Origin: Allodiplogaster sudhausi
Lineage: Eukaryota; Nematoda; Chromadorea; Rhabditida; Diplogasteridae
NCBI GenBank assembly: GCA_945643635.1
Contig: CALZFC010000060.1
Location: 874,001 to 938,000, forward strand
Reading direction: 5' to 3'
DNA length: 64,000 nucleotides
Shown: piece by piece, positions 1 to 12,700 of the stretch
Layout of the letters: each line of letters starts with the position of its first letter
How positions within the stretch are numbered: the stretch's first letter is position 1
Translations under genes and position numbers: made by a program
The notes under the pieces: model-generated
The model's input: the letters and a program-made list of their open reading frames with translations, nothing else
Databases searched by the model: none
Told to the model about the DNA's origin: nothing

Positions 1-640
1 ACAGAACAGACAATGATTGAATGAAAGATGGAATTCATTAAAAGAGAATAAATTATAATAAGTTCCGGGCGCTCCGGAAGTTGAGAGGAAGGGGGCTGGC
101 AGCTTTTAAAGATATTATTTATAAATATGTACATACATTCATACCCACATGGAGTTCTGGTGGTGTAGCAGGTGAGATGGTGCGAAAATTCTGAAGCTGG
201 GGTGAGGAACCCTAGGTACCCGAATTATACAGTGAATGGAAGGAGGCTCTAATAAAATAGAGAGAAAAGTAAATTAAATATGCGGCCGCTAATTTTAATT
301 TTCTGGATCTATGCCTCACTTCACGCTAGAGCGGGTGGAAAAATCATCTTGTGCGAGCTCGCCTTGGCATGTTAAATAAATTCATTATTAAGAGACATGC
401 CTTATTATTCGTATTCTTTTTATTCTCTTTTTTGACCCCCCTTTCGCTTAGTTGCCCGCACGCGCTACTTTTTAAGAGAGCCTCTCTGTAAGCATCAAGC
501 AGCCCTCCATGGGGGCCTGCCCCGGGGTAAAAATTTTTGATTTGGCTATCCAAAATTTAATCAGGGGTACCTATGCACACTATGAAGAAAATTAGAAGGT
601 CAATTTTGTTATAAAATTTTTTTCCTTGATTGGGCATGCA
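1..640. other. No gene recognised; outer flank of the fold-back element
   Basis: I see no convincing coding exon here. The stretch at about 440-560, read on the - strand, encodes a short peptide ending in AYREALL. A related peptide is read on the + strand at about 3220-3270. The two flanks of the fold-back element therefore also share an inverted, more diverged duplication. Whether this is an old gene fragment or non-coding sequence is not decided. Confidence 0.4.
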
Positions 641-1445
641 AAAGTAGGGGAAAAGTTTAAGTGCACATAACTTTCTTTAACATCAATATTTTTCAATTTT
701 CTTTTTTTTATTGGCATCATCGTTGGATTCTAAACAAAAACTGCCCAGATGTTTCAGTCAACTATTTCATTTTCACATCGAAAAATTACTTTTAATATTT
801 GAATTTGACGGTTAAGTACCTTATACTCATTTGTGTGTGGGTCTTATATCTCAAAATGTAGAGCATTAAAAACTGTATAACATACCTTCTTTTCGTTTAG
901 CCTGGATGTCTCCCAAGCTGTCAAAAATAGCCTCAAATTGCCGTACCTCGGATCTGTGGGATTCAAGGAATGCGTGAAAAAGAAGTTAAATTCTTGTTGT
1001 AACATAAAATGAATCATTTCATTCGATTCAGCTTGCTCCTTTTCATGAAATCTCCCTACAAAAATTTCATAAAAATATCAATTTCCATGAAAATAACGCA
1101 TTTTTCGATTTTTCTGCAATTGTCAGAAAATGACCTAAAACTATTCAAAGCGCTGTATTTTCAATGTTTTTAGCGAGAACAGAATGCGGATAATACTGTT
1201 CAGTACGCGACAAAATTCTCTACATCATACATCCATTACATCTGGATAGGGCGTCCCCACCAATGACAGTATCGATTTTCCAATGGCGGTCGCGTCAAAA
1301 CTGACAGATCCGCATTTTCCAACTTTTCGTGCAATCTTAATGTTTCGTACTCATCCAATACATTATTCTGCTCCACGAAGCACACTAAGGTCAGAATCGA
1401 TGTTTGTTTTGCAGATTTCCCGTGGTAAAAGCCCGCAAAAGGGTT

Positions 1446-1508
1446 TGCACGCGCGCGGATTTGAACCTGCGACCCATGACATTCGACTTGCACAACCAAT
1501 TGGCGAAA
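1446..1508 (-). repeat. tRNA-like sequence in the left fold-back arm
   Basis: Read on the - strand there is an A-box-like segment followed about 30 bases later by a B-box-like segment (ggttcaaatcc). This is the spacing of a tRNA internal promoter. I cannot draw matching acceptor-stem arms, so I call it a tRNA-derived (SINE-like) remnant and not a functional tRNA gene. The partner copy lies at about 2249-2319 on the + strand. Confidence 0.45.
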
Positions 1509-2248
1509 GTGACATTAAAAAATTCATTTCTGGAAAATGCCAAAACCAATCTTAAAGGTTGACCTATCAACCGATAGCTATTTTTGCGCTCTATCGAAAT
1601 AAATATATCCGCCAAAATGTGTAAATTGGCAGCAAGGCCAAATAAGTGGCCAAAATATTCGAACCCAAAAAAGTAGATCAAACAATCTCTACATCGTAAT
1701 GTGATGTATGGGATAGTTGCTCGTCTTCGCGAAAGCTATCGAATGGCATATAACATGTGGCGATAAGTTCAATCTGCGAGCAATAACAGCCGCTAAAATA
1801 TCCCCCCCCCCCCAAATATTGACTTTTCAACGGACTCTATTGCACTTTTTCGGTACTCCAGCCGAATAGCAAATACTGACTGATAAATAATGTCCTCTCT
1901 ATTAGTAAGAGTTCCGAAAAAGTACCCTGAACTCCTTTGGAATGTCAATTTATTGGTGATATATTACCGCGGCTGTTATTGCTCGCAGATTGAACTTATC
2001 GCCACATGTTATATGCCATTCGATAGCTTTCGCGAAGACGAGCAACTATCCCATACATCACATTACGATGTAGAGATTGTTTGATCTACTTTTTTGGGTT
2101 CGAATATTTTGGCCACTTATTTGGCCTTGCTGCCAATTTACACTTTTTGACGGATATATTTATTTCGATAGAGCGCAAAAATAGCTATCGGATGATAGGT
2201 CAACCATTAAGATTGGTTTTGGCATTTTCCAGAAATGAATTTTTAAAT

Positions 2249-2319
2249 GTCATTTTGGCCTATTGGTTGTGCATGTCGAACGTCATGGGTCGCAGGTTCA
2301 AATCCGCGCGCGTGCAAAC
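2249..2319 (+). repeat. tRNA-like sequence in the right fold-back arm
   Basis: The A-box-like tggcctattgg begins at 2256 and the B-box-like ggttcaaatcc lies at 2295-2305. It mirrors the left-arm copy. Flanking bases do not close a seven-base-pair acceptor stem, so it is a tRNA-derived remnant. Confidence 0.45.
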
Positions 2320-3079
2320 CCTTTTGCGGGTTTTTACCACGGGAAATCTGCAAAACAAACATTGATTCTAACCTTAACGTGCTTCGTGGAGCATAATGAT
2401 GTATTGGATTAGTAAGAAACATTATGATTGCACGAAAAGTTGGAAAATGCGGATCTGTCAATTTAGACTCGACCGCCATAGGAAAATCGATACTGTCATT
2501 GGTAGGGACTCCCTCTCCATATGTAATGGATGTATGTTGTAGAGAATTTTGTCGCGTGCTGAACAGTATTATCCGCATACTGTTCTCGCTGAAAACATTG
2601 AAAATACAGCGCTTTGAATAGTTTTAGGTCATTTTCTGACAATTGCAGAAAAATCGAAAAATGCGTTATTTTCATGGAAATTGATATTTTTATGAAATTT
2701 TTGTAGGGAGATTTCATGAAAAGGAACAAGCTGAATCGAATGAAATGATTCATTTTATGTTACAACAAGAATTTAACTTCTTTTTCACGCATTCCTTGAA
2801 TCCCACAGATCCGAGGTACGCCAATTTGAGGCTATTTTTGACAGCTTGGGAGACATCCAGGCTAATCGAAAAGAAGGTATGTTATACAGTTTTTAATGCT
2901 CTACATTTTGAGATATAACACCCACACACAAATGAGTATAAGGTACTTAACCGTCAAATTCAAATATTAGAAGTAATTTTTCGATGTGAAAATGAAATAG
3001 TTGACTGAAACATCTGGGCAGTTTTTGTTTAGAATCCAACGATGATGCCAATAAAAAAAAGAAAATTGAGAAATATTGA

Positions 3080-5040
3080 GTTTGAAGCGAGATACGTCTA
3101 TTCATAAAATATACATACTTTCAACTGTTCACACAAAAAATTTTTTTAACCATTTAATCTTGCTAATGGGGCCCTGTGCCATGCCTCACTATGTTTTCAT
3201 ACTCGAAATCCAACATCTGGATCTGGGGCAGGCCCTACTGGAGGCATACAGAGAGGCTCTCTTAATGCCGCGATCGCAAGTATGTGCATACATATATCTT
3301 GCTTTTCTCATTCCATTCTCACTTTTTCTCTTCATGAGGGGGGTGAGCGCGTGGGTTCCTCGCAACCAAGAAATGCCGCGGTACGACTAATGACAATAAT
3401 ACATTTAAAAAAAACGAGGATGAAAACGGAGTAACGATACAGAAAAGGAAAAGAGAAAAAAAAATTATATTAAACGTTCTCCGAGCCGGGTATTCGGGAT
3501 TTTTGTTCACTGATAATGAAAGTATTAGTCAAGTGCGGCAAAAAGTGTTATTCCGGCTTACTTAATGTCAAAGATGAAACGGACCTCAGCTTGAAAGATC
3601 ATGCACGACTGACGGCGGACGTCTCCGTTGTCGTCGTGCCACCCGGGACCTCCATGTCATGCCTGCTCTCCGGTGGAGTCTGAGCCGGCCGTGGGGAATG
3701 TATGTGTGTAGGTCTGTCGCCCCTGGATCTCCCCTTTTATGTTATTACTCTTGGACTTCTTAGTTACACATTTATCACTTACTTTACTCACATCATTATC
3801 AACATGAGGTTGGACCTAGATAGAGAGAGATGAGGGGAGATCCATGGCGGGGGGAAGCTGCCAGCCAGCCGTGCAGGTGTTCTTCCTCTCACTGCAGGCA
3901 GCTTCCCGAGTGGCCCCCCTCCCCGGAGGGGGCGGGGCCACTCCGCTCTCCCCGCCGTAACACTACGTTGAATTCCCAAATATTTTATTTTCCCGCCATC
4001 TTCAAAAATTTTTGATAGAGCAGTATTCAGCTCCGATTTTTAATACTTTTTTTCGCTACAGGACCATGGACGAGCATTTCTTACGTAACGAACGAAAATC
4101 AAAGTCTGCGAATTAGAATATTTTTTGTTAAGAATTTATTCCAACACGCCATATGATTTAAAGGAGAATAATTAACACCTATATACATACATAAATGGTC
4201 CAATTGCCTTTGCCCGTCTTCCCTGGGTGTGGTCACTCTCATTTATTATCCTTCATTCTCAAGAATGTTCGATCAAGGGTCCGGGAGCTTAAAAAAAACT
4301 TGTTCTGATGAGTGCGGGAACATTGCCGGTCGTTTTATATATGTATGTATATACTTTTGCACAGAACTTGTCATGACGATTTCAAGATGAGGCGTAAAGT
4401 CATCGCAGCATGTCTCATTGGTAAAGATGTCCGGATGAGTAAAGAAGTCAGCACGGCGGCGCTGCCTGCTCGGCTAACATAAGTTATATTCTTGGAGAAC
4501 GAGGTTATGCGCTTTGGTTCCCGAATTCTTGCGGGAGTCAAATAGCTCGCGCCTACATAATTCCTCTTTCAGCCAGCGAAAGGCCTCTCGAGTTGCTCTA
4601 ACGGCTTCTGCTCAGCCGATCCGCCCCCGTAAAGCTCCGCCGCCGATGAAAAGTCGCTGTTGACGACGAAACCGTCGTCACTCACGCGTCGAATCGCTCG
4701 TCGTCCCTTCAGCAGGCCCCATGTAAACTTTTAAAAGAATTAAAGACGTTAAATATTGTCGCGGGACGAAAGAAAACTTGAAATACCTTTTCTATATTCA
4801 AGAAAAATCAGCTGTTCAAATTTAACACTAGTTTTGAATAATAATTTCGGGAGATTCAACAAATGGAAATGAGAAGTTGAAAAAATAACATTTTAATTCT
4901 TTTATAAACTAATCAAATCACGCATGCAAAAGTATAAATTTCCGGATTTACGAATTGAAATTTCCGAAGCAGAGTATTCTGAATTTGTTAAAGTAAACTT
5001 TTACATAATGATGACAAAATTTGGTTGATTTTCATGCAAA
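3080..5040. other. No gene recognised; contains a dispersed repeat
   Basis: No exon is supported here. Bases about 4055-4160 resemble 61725-61840: both carry a pyrimidine tract, then acag, then an atggacgagcat segment, and share scattered similarity after that. This is a dispersed repeat or an old shared gene fragment. A pyrimidine-rich, GC-rich stretch at about 3840-3960 is simple composition. Confidence 0.35.
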
Positions 5041-5389
5041 GACGGGAAAACTCATGTGGTAAATCGTGCAGCTTGGTAAGTTACGAAAGCTTTTGAAACA
5101 TACGTGTTGGAATATTCATGCGACTATATTATCTTCTGTACTTTTTATGTCAATCCGTAGACAGAACTGGGGAAAAACAATCATTTCACTTGGCATCGCC
5201 CGCAGAGAGAAGTCGACTCGTGGAGAGCAGCGGCTTTTTGGAAGAAGAATGGGCCTTGTCAGTCGTCGTCTTTCGTCCACTTTGCTTTCGACTTCTCCCT
5301 GCCTATTATACACTTACGTGAAAATTATTTTATGTAAAATTGTGACTCAGCCCAAGTACTGGGACAATCACATTGCAACTTTCTTTTAG

Positions 5390-6435
5390 GAATGCGTCGG
5401 CTCTATACAGGGATGCGGTGCAAATATTCGCGCGTGCTTTGCTACCGTCGAGATGGATGAATATCTCTATGGCTTCAATATCACAACACCCGCAGGATGC
5501 AGTGTGCATGATCGCAGCGGATGCGAAATCGTGCCCCCGTTTAATTTGACGAAGCCAAAGTACTACTGCTACTGCAACACAACGAACTGCAATAACGAGC
5601 AGAACATCGAGTTGTTCGAGGCGGCCAAAACAGAATACGACAAGAGCTACACCCGGCCCACTACGAGCACCACGACCATCGAGGTCTGGAAAGTGGCTTT
5701 TTTTTCTGCCGAAAAATTGCACGTAAAAAAGCGAGGCCAACCGCATCCGAATGAAAAGCTAGTGTACAATGTAGAATAGCAAAATATCTCGCATATAATT
5801 TACGTAAGATATTCAAAAAATTTGAAAGTGAAAATTATTGAGCTTCCTTCATTTCAGCCCACTACCGAGAAGGAGAGCGGTGGCTCCGCGCCCATCTTTC
5901 TGATCGTCAGCGCCGTCGGAGGCTTCCTCCTTTTCGTGGCACTCATCGTCGGTGAGGGAAATGCAGAAAGATAACAAAAAAACTAGACAATGAAAATTGT
6001 TTCCGGAAAATGGAATACATTTTCACGCCAGAAATTATGATATTTAGGACGAATTCGAAAATGTAAAGAGAAAGAATTGCAAAAGCATACTTCTTTAAGT
6101 TATCAAAACATTTTCAGGTGTCTTCATCGTTTACAAGTGCTGCAAAGCGAGGAAAATGAAGAAGATGATGAAAGAGCCGCCAATGCCGATTCAGAATTAT
6201 CGCCCGGCGGGGGCACCGGTGGTCGTCGTTGGAGGGATTCCGGCAAGTCCTCATTTGATTCTAGTGCCTCACGGCGAGCCAGGAATAAATGAAATAAATA
6301 AACTTTTGAATAACAAAGCGACCAATAGTCATCTTCATTTGCTTTTTTTAGGGGCAGGTGACGCCGGCAGAGAAGATCGCGACTGAGAAAGCGCCAATCA
6401 AAGATGAAGCAAAGGATCAGGCACGTCGTGTTTGA
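5390..6435 (+). CDS. Three-finger (Ly-6-like) single-pass membrane protein, copy A
   Basis: Four exons are supported by splice signals and by conservation in copies B and C: 5390-5683, 5858-5951, 6118 to about 6234, and about 6352-6435 ending in TGA. Exon 1 is cysteine-rich and ends its folded part with the motif CYCNTTNCN, the C-terminal signature of three-finger (Ly-6/uPAR-like) domains, followed by a Thr/Ser-rich stalk. Exon 2 encodes a glycine-containing hydrophobic helix. Exon 3 starts with CCKARKMKK, a basic cytoplasmic stop-transfer. The predicted topology is an extracellular domain with a short cytosolic tail. The exon carrying the signal peptide should lie upstream (5.0-5.38 kb) and I could not identify it. 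An alternative is that the tail splices on into 6539 and beyond, making one long protein with the next entry. Function is unknown. Confidence 0.68.
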
Positions 6436-6538
6436 TTCGAGTGGGATAAAATTGCGCCAAAGGAGGATCACAAATTAATAAGAGAATTGTTTAGAATTAA
6501 TAACCAACTAATTAAAATCTTAATTAGCGCTTTTCAAG

Positions 6539-9500
6539 ACGCAGCCGAAGAAGACGACGTCCATTCAGAAGGACCCAAAGCCGATTGGAGATGAGGAGGC
6601 ATGTAGCCTTCAGGGACTTCCACAAAACTAAGCCAGAGCACAATATTAGCACAAGAGCCCGGGCCCTGCCCTGGCAGGGCAAGACCAAATATTAGATCCC
6701 GGGCATGATTGTTAAGATCCCTAGTTACTTGTCAAATTCAACTGCACGCTTGAGGCAGAGCAAAAAAATTAATTTTAAAAAAGTATAACGTGAAACATTG
6801 CCCATACATAATAAAAAGAAAGCTGGACGCATGGTTTTCGCCACTTTCAGAAATACAAAATTGTCGAATGCGGCCTCATAATCTTATAATTGCATTTTTG
6901 ATTAAAAAATCAAAGTTAATAATATTGTATTTTCAGGGCATCGCGCTCTGCACGTCTCACTTCAAGAAGGCATCGGATAAGCCGAAGCCAAAGACTGATT
7001 ACACACCGGAAAATAATGAGAGTTCGTCGTATTCAAATTCACTAATCGAACATCTGACCTAATTGGTTAAAAAAAACGAATTTAACTAAACGAAATTGTA
7101 ACAATGCGTACTGTAATATTCGGTGACAAAGTTCAGGGGTTCTATCGGTTCTGCTCGCACTTTCGTCCAAAGAATACGTTCCCGCCTTTAGAAATATCGT
7201 CGAGAAAGTGAGGCGTCAAGAAGAAAATGAATTCTATTTTACAATTAATTTTCGACGCAAAATCAATCAATCGTTTATTCGGATAATCCATGAAGAGCGA
7301 TTACAACTAACCAATTTTAGTGCGAAACTCGGGCGCTTCAACGCCGTGACTACCCTGTATTGGACGGTCGCATCATTGTGGCAATGGCAAGATTTATTAT
7401 TCAACGAACATCTTTTTGATTAATACGTTTACTTATTACACAATTGGGAAAAGTTTAAAAATTATGAAGTATGGAAAGCGTACTCCATTTACTTATATAT
7501 ATATATATATTTTTTAAGGATCCAAAGAAATATTATGAGCTCTATGAGATGGCGCCAATCTACGAGACTATCTTCACGTCCACTGCTTGGATGTGCAGCT
7601 GACGAAAGGAAAAATGGAGCAGTTGGTGCGAACATTCGCCTGTTTTGATTCGAAGTCTAACATGTTCTTATTTTTTTCTTAAGTCTTTTCTGAATTTGTT
7701 GGCACAAAAAGGAAATATCCATCTTTACTTTTTTTAAATACAGTTTTCATTTCATTTAACGTTTATTTCCAGAAGAAATTCGAAAAGAACTTGAAAAATC
7801 GATACGGCGCGTCAGAGAAGGATCTTTCCCTCGCGGTGGACAAAGTCTTTGAGGTTCGGCTTATCCAGACATCAGCAAAAACAAGAGCTAGACCAGAATT
7901 GTATTTTCATTATTAAGAATATGTTTTAAAATATATCTTTCAATAACAAATCAATGCTGAAGAGGAGGCGAAAAAGGCTGAAGAGAAGGCGAAAAAGGCT
8001 GAAGAGAAGGCGAAAAAGGCCCGTGCTAAAGGCGGCGCCGACACTGCGGGAACCGACGACGCGGAGCCCCAAGAGTACACTGTCGAAACGAAGCAAACAA
8101 AGTTGGTATTACGAAAAGGGAAGTGAACTGAAAAGAAAAGAAAAGATCGATACCGAACTATAATCGATGTATTTTTTCTTGCTTAATATTGGCAATTAAT
8201 ATTGGAAAACAATCTCTCGCAGGGACGCCTTGGCAAGCGCCGATGAGGCCAGCACGGACGCAGTGACCGGTGGTGCGTCTACCGGAGGAAAAAGTAGCGG
8301 CCAGGAAACTGGAATGGAGGACAGAGATGAGGTCTCTGCTGCGCAAAAAGGGATTCTTTAAAATAACATATTTCATCACGTTGAACACAGGGGTGAAAAT
8401 TTCTTAAATAGAGAGCTCAAATATGGTAAATGCTAAAATATTTACTGGCTATTTCAATCAGATTGTTGCAATATCAAGCGTATATATGTTTTCTTTTGTT
8501 TTCAGATGTTCTCTTGCAAAATTATTATAAAATTTGAATGTTTAATTTTAATTTCCCGTTCAAAGGAATTTTGCGAACGAACGATCACGGCAGTCCGCGC
8601 GAAGCTCGCCGAGATCGATGCGAATGCGAAACCGGGCGAACTGCTGCTCGAGCGACAGATCGAAGCGCTCTTCAAGCTCATCATTCCGCTTCGCAAGTGC
8701 GACATTTTATTGATTAAATTAAATAAGTAACATTATTACAAAATTCTATGATATACTTTTCAAGAATGTTGATAAAGTCTAATTGTAAGGAAAACGAAAT
8801 TAGGCAATATACTTTCAAACCACAATCAAAACAACGTTCGCTTCAACCATCTATCCTTCAGAAAGGAATACGAGATAATCAGTTTATCAGAAATACTTGA
8901 AATGATTAAAATCCGGAACGAATTTAAAATCACCGGCTCTTTGAATTAGTCGGAATGATAATTACGAATATCTGTATCTGTCAAATTAAAATAATAGAGT
9001 CTTCCAGTTCGACGGTAGGAAAACATGAATTCTAAGGGAGAAAAGAAAAATTATGCTAAAATATATTTGACAATATTAACTACAACAACAACTTAATCAT
9101 TTGTCTATAATTAAGAGTCTCACCCGGTTACTACCAGCAAGCTAGGCAGGAAATCGACGACAATCTAAGGAAGCATAGCAATAACCATTATGGTCAAGAT
9201 CTAGGTCAAACAATTTTTTTACTTCCTTTCTTTTACCCGACGCTGGTATCTTTTATTTTTTCTTTAAGAACAATTTTTTCCGTCCACTAATTTCAATTCA
9301 CTATGAAAAAAGAAAATAAACTGATTTAAAATTATAGGCAAGTTTTCGCCATGGTTCGACGCGTGGTTCGACAATCCGCGTGATCCGTGGAAATTTGTCG
9401 AAGAGCGTATCGAGGTTGGCGTTTTGCCAATTGTTTTTGTTTGTTACAATATTTAAAAAAAATTCAATTTAAAATTATTAAGTTTTATTTTTAAAGTTTT

Positions 9501-11288
9501 ATTTTAAAAATAAGAATTAAATATACATTATATTCCAGAGTGACAATTTAATGAAAGAGAGAATCCTGAAGCAGCAGCGCGAGAAGGAGCAGAAGCGCAC
9601 TTCACCCATACGCCAGAGGACTAAATCTGAGCCTGAAGTAAGACCTCTTTTAATAAATGCCATTAGTACATTCACGGCCCCTCAAAAGTTTAGTGCTATT
9701 AAACAAATTCCTGTCACGAATTCGAAGTCGCGACTCCCTTTTTTGGTGTTTTCTCGAGAATTTCAATGATTTATTCAAGTTCTAATTCCGAGAGCTTTCA
9801 TGATTTATTCTTCTCGAACCGGAAGCGAATAAAAAATAAATGACCTGACAATGAGGCTTCTAAAAAATATTTAGAAATTGAATTTTTTCAGGGCCATCCT
9901 CGGTTCCTCGTCTTCTCTCTTCCGAGTTCTAATTACAAGCCGGGCGCTCTCGTGCTCGCGAGTCGCGAGCCACTCTACACCGAGGCAGACGCCACGTCGG
10001 CCTTCAGCGAGGTATGCCTTGTTCTTTGGTCTCTGGTCTTTGATCTTTTGAGCCTTTCTCATTTTTTCAACCTAATATTAAGGAGATGAAACCGCTGCGC
10101 AAACGCGAACTCCGCCGCTACGAGGCGCCCGACACGAAGAAAGTGCAAGAGACGCGCCAGTTCTCGCACTTTATGCCGACCATCAGCGGCTACGAGAAGA
10201 GTCGCCTCATGAAGACGCCTGTGCGCATCGATTACACTTATTTTCTTAAATATATTAGTTTATCAATTAAATATATTTCGATTAGGTCTAATTAAACCAG
10301 AAAGATATCTCCATATAATCAATATATCATCTTTTTTTTAGAAAAATAATTCATCCTTTTCAGGAAATCGTATACGACGCCCTTCTCCGAGTGCTCGCCG
10401 ACCCGAAGGAGGCCATCTTGGTTTGTGGCTTTTCCGATAGTAAAAAGGACAAAATGTCACCTTATGCTCTGAAAAAGAATCCGCGCGAAAAAAATACTTA
10501 TTCATAAATTACTGACGTAAGACAAAAATGATTGCTCAGGTTCGCGATGCCGATTTCCAGTTGGAATGCGCCGCTGGACTCGCGCTGACCACGTTCAAGC
10601 CGCTGCTCAGCCTGGACAAGTCGGACGTCGCCAAACTGAACGCGGTCGGTTTCTTCATCGTTTTGTCTCTTCTTTTATATTTGTAAATATTTCAAGTTTT
10701 ATTTACATGTACTTGAATGCTAGTTTATCCCTGAAAGATTAAAAAAAAAAGATGGAAAAAATAAATTGAAATTGTATCGTCCTTGCAGTACACGGTGCTC
10801 CAGACGATCCACACCCTCCCGGGCGAAGCGCTGCTCTTCAGCAACTACAGGGTTCTTTGCAGATTTTGCCAAACCCGCCCCCCCCCTTTCTTTAAACGTC
10901 CAGTGCATGGATGGGTCGGGCCTTCTTCATACAGATTTAGAAAATTAAGAAGAAAGAAGCGAGAAAATTAGAAAATTTAGGAATTAAGAAAGTTGTTGAA
11001 AACGACATTTAAAAATTATCTCCTTAATCTAGAACCTCGTCGCCTTCATGGCCATGCTCTTCGGCCTCTTCTCCGTGAAGAGTTCGCATCTCAAGAAGAA
11101 AATCGAGGAGTTCATGGAGGCGCTTATCGAGGAATGCGAGTTAGTTTCTTTTGTATTAAGATGAAATTAAATAATATATGAAATTTAAAATATGTTCTTC
11201 GCAGAAATCCATAAATATCCTCTAACAAATTGTAAATATTCTCTCGCGTATTTTCAGTGAGGCCCAGAAGGAGCTGGACGCCGAGTGA
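6539..11288 (+). CDS. Multi-exon protein of unknown function (charged helical), copy A
   Basis: I do not recognise this family. Exons are inferred by matching copies A, C and D, which conserve reading frame at exon edges while introns diverge. In A they include 6539-6602, about 6937-7020, 7134-7200, 7320-7390, 7520-7625, about 7775-7850, 7955-8103, 8223-8330, 8568-8690, 9120-9175, 9340-9412, 9540-9635, 9892-10011, 10083-10220, 10365-10420, 10541-10645, 10789-10850, 11033-11140 and 11258-11288 (TGA). The product would be mostly alpha-helical and charged. One exon has an acidic/lysine tandem repeat (about 7955-8020, a 21-base unit with AEEKAKK). Exons near the end (LVAFMAMLFGLFSVK, then EEFMEALIEE) are the most conserved. 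A differs from C and D by an apparent small insertion near 7870 and an earlier stop. It is probably a diverged paralogue. Confidence 0.5.
6611..6723. mobile_element. Degraded hAT-like MITE in an intron of copy A
   Basis: The stretch starts caggga and ends atcccta, as in the better-preserved copy at 50983-51087. It shares the internal agcccgggccctgccc block. The flanks gtagcctt and gttacttg are only partly alike. Because A, B and C all carry it at the same place, the insertion predates their duplication. Confidence 0.5.
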
Positions 11289-11299
11289 CGAAATGCGTT

Positions 11300-12650
11300 T
11301 ACATTTTATATTCTTTCATAATAATTAAGGATCGTTGCTATTCTTTAGCGTTTTGAAATGGTTTTGCGAGCAGATTGAAACAATTTTAGGTCAAAACAAC
11401 AGCTCTCTGGATAGATGTATTCACACCTCAAGCCATTGTCCCCTGCAATCCCTTCCCCCTAACATGACCGAGATTCGGCCCTCTCGAACCCACAATGACA
11501 CTTCTATGCCCCCGCCCTCCTCTCTTTTCTCTCCTGTTGCAAAAAAAAGACGAAAACGTCTGTTTATGTAGCGTACATCCTGAACGAAGCCTAAAAAAAT
11601 TCTACTATGAATTCTCAAAGATAATCGTCAAAAACTAAAAAATCATGAAAAAAAAATTTTTTTTTCTAATTTTTAAAGAAAAACATAAAAACTAAGGAAA
11701 TGTGAATTGATTAAAACATGGAGAAAGTATCTTAATTCCATTGCTCTTGAAATTCCTAAGCAGTTACATACCACTGTTCAATTAATTATATAGCGATATG
11801 CATAAGAATTCAAGTCAAGGCTGCTGTAAATTCATTCGGTGCATAGTAGAGCAGAAAGAAAAGCAAGAGGAGAAAGAAGAGAAAGACAAGTAGAGGAAAA
11901 AGAGGAAAGAAAAGAAAGGAAAATAAATTTCCATCTTTTTTTTTGTTCGAATGACAAAAAATGTCAATACTAAAATCCAACTGAAACGGCACCTTTGGTT
12001 ATCAAATTCACAAAGATGTAAATGAGATTCTCTGCTCATTGATACGCTCTCGATCTCGGATGATAAAGAGCGATTCCAGCCATTCCAGCGATTATAAGAA
12101 TCGCGGGAAATCTTCTCTCTTATCCGCTGTTTGACTGCGGACTCGTCAACTTATCAACATACATACCAGTTCGAGAACAAATTGATCACATTCTTCTAAT
12201 ATTTACCTTTGTCAAGATCTATGGCATAGAAGATGGAACGGATTGTGCAGATACAGGGAGTATGTAGGTTGGGACTGAGAGAGAGATTGAAATATAGTGA
12301 GAGAGAGAGAGATTAGAGATGATAGAGAGAGGCTTCATAGTCTTATCATCTCGGCAAATATAATCTCTGCGCTCTAGATTGATACCTAGAATTTGTTCAG
12401 ACTTCCGCTTCAAAATAACGAATGGACAAATAAATTTGCCAGATAGTAAGATGTTCGTTTTTAAGCAGTGAAAATGGTCGCCTCTCCGTATATACTTTTC
12501 ATGTCTGGCGAACTCGTCTATTCTTATCGGAAAGCTCATCATTTTCTATCAGAACGGCTAGAACGTTCAAGAAGCTCCGTTGAACCACAACATACCAAAA
12601 TTGACTGGTTTTGGAATCTTCCTAAATTGCTAATAAGTAATATCCATGTT

Positions 12651-12700
<50 letters not shown>

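Larger units (their letters stand above)
682..3079. repeat. Large fold-back (inverted repeat) element, ~1.2-kb arms
   Basis: Bases 682-1859 are the near reverse complement of 1909-3079, with a ~50-bp unpaired centre. The outermost pairing is tcaatattt at 682 against aatattga ending at 3079. The arms differ by scattered substitutions and small indels, including a poly-C run at about 1800-1813 present only in the left arm. Neither arm encodes a recognisable transposase. The matching ORFs at 1391-1681 (-) and 2081-2365 (+) are the same stretch read in both arms and are probably not genes. The structure fits a fold-back or MITE-type element, or two copies of a repeat inserted tail to tail. Confidence 0.8.

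Noticed and set aside
1391..2365. Two matching ~95-residue ORFs in the fold-back element
   Set aside because: They are the same repeat read in the two arms. They include the tRNA-like block and have no protein-family features.
11810..12039. Phe/Ser-rich ORFs on the - strand
   Set aside because: They come from a purine-rich low-complexity tract, with no splice support or conservation.
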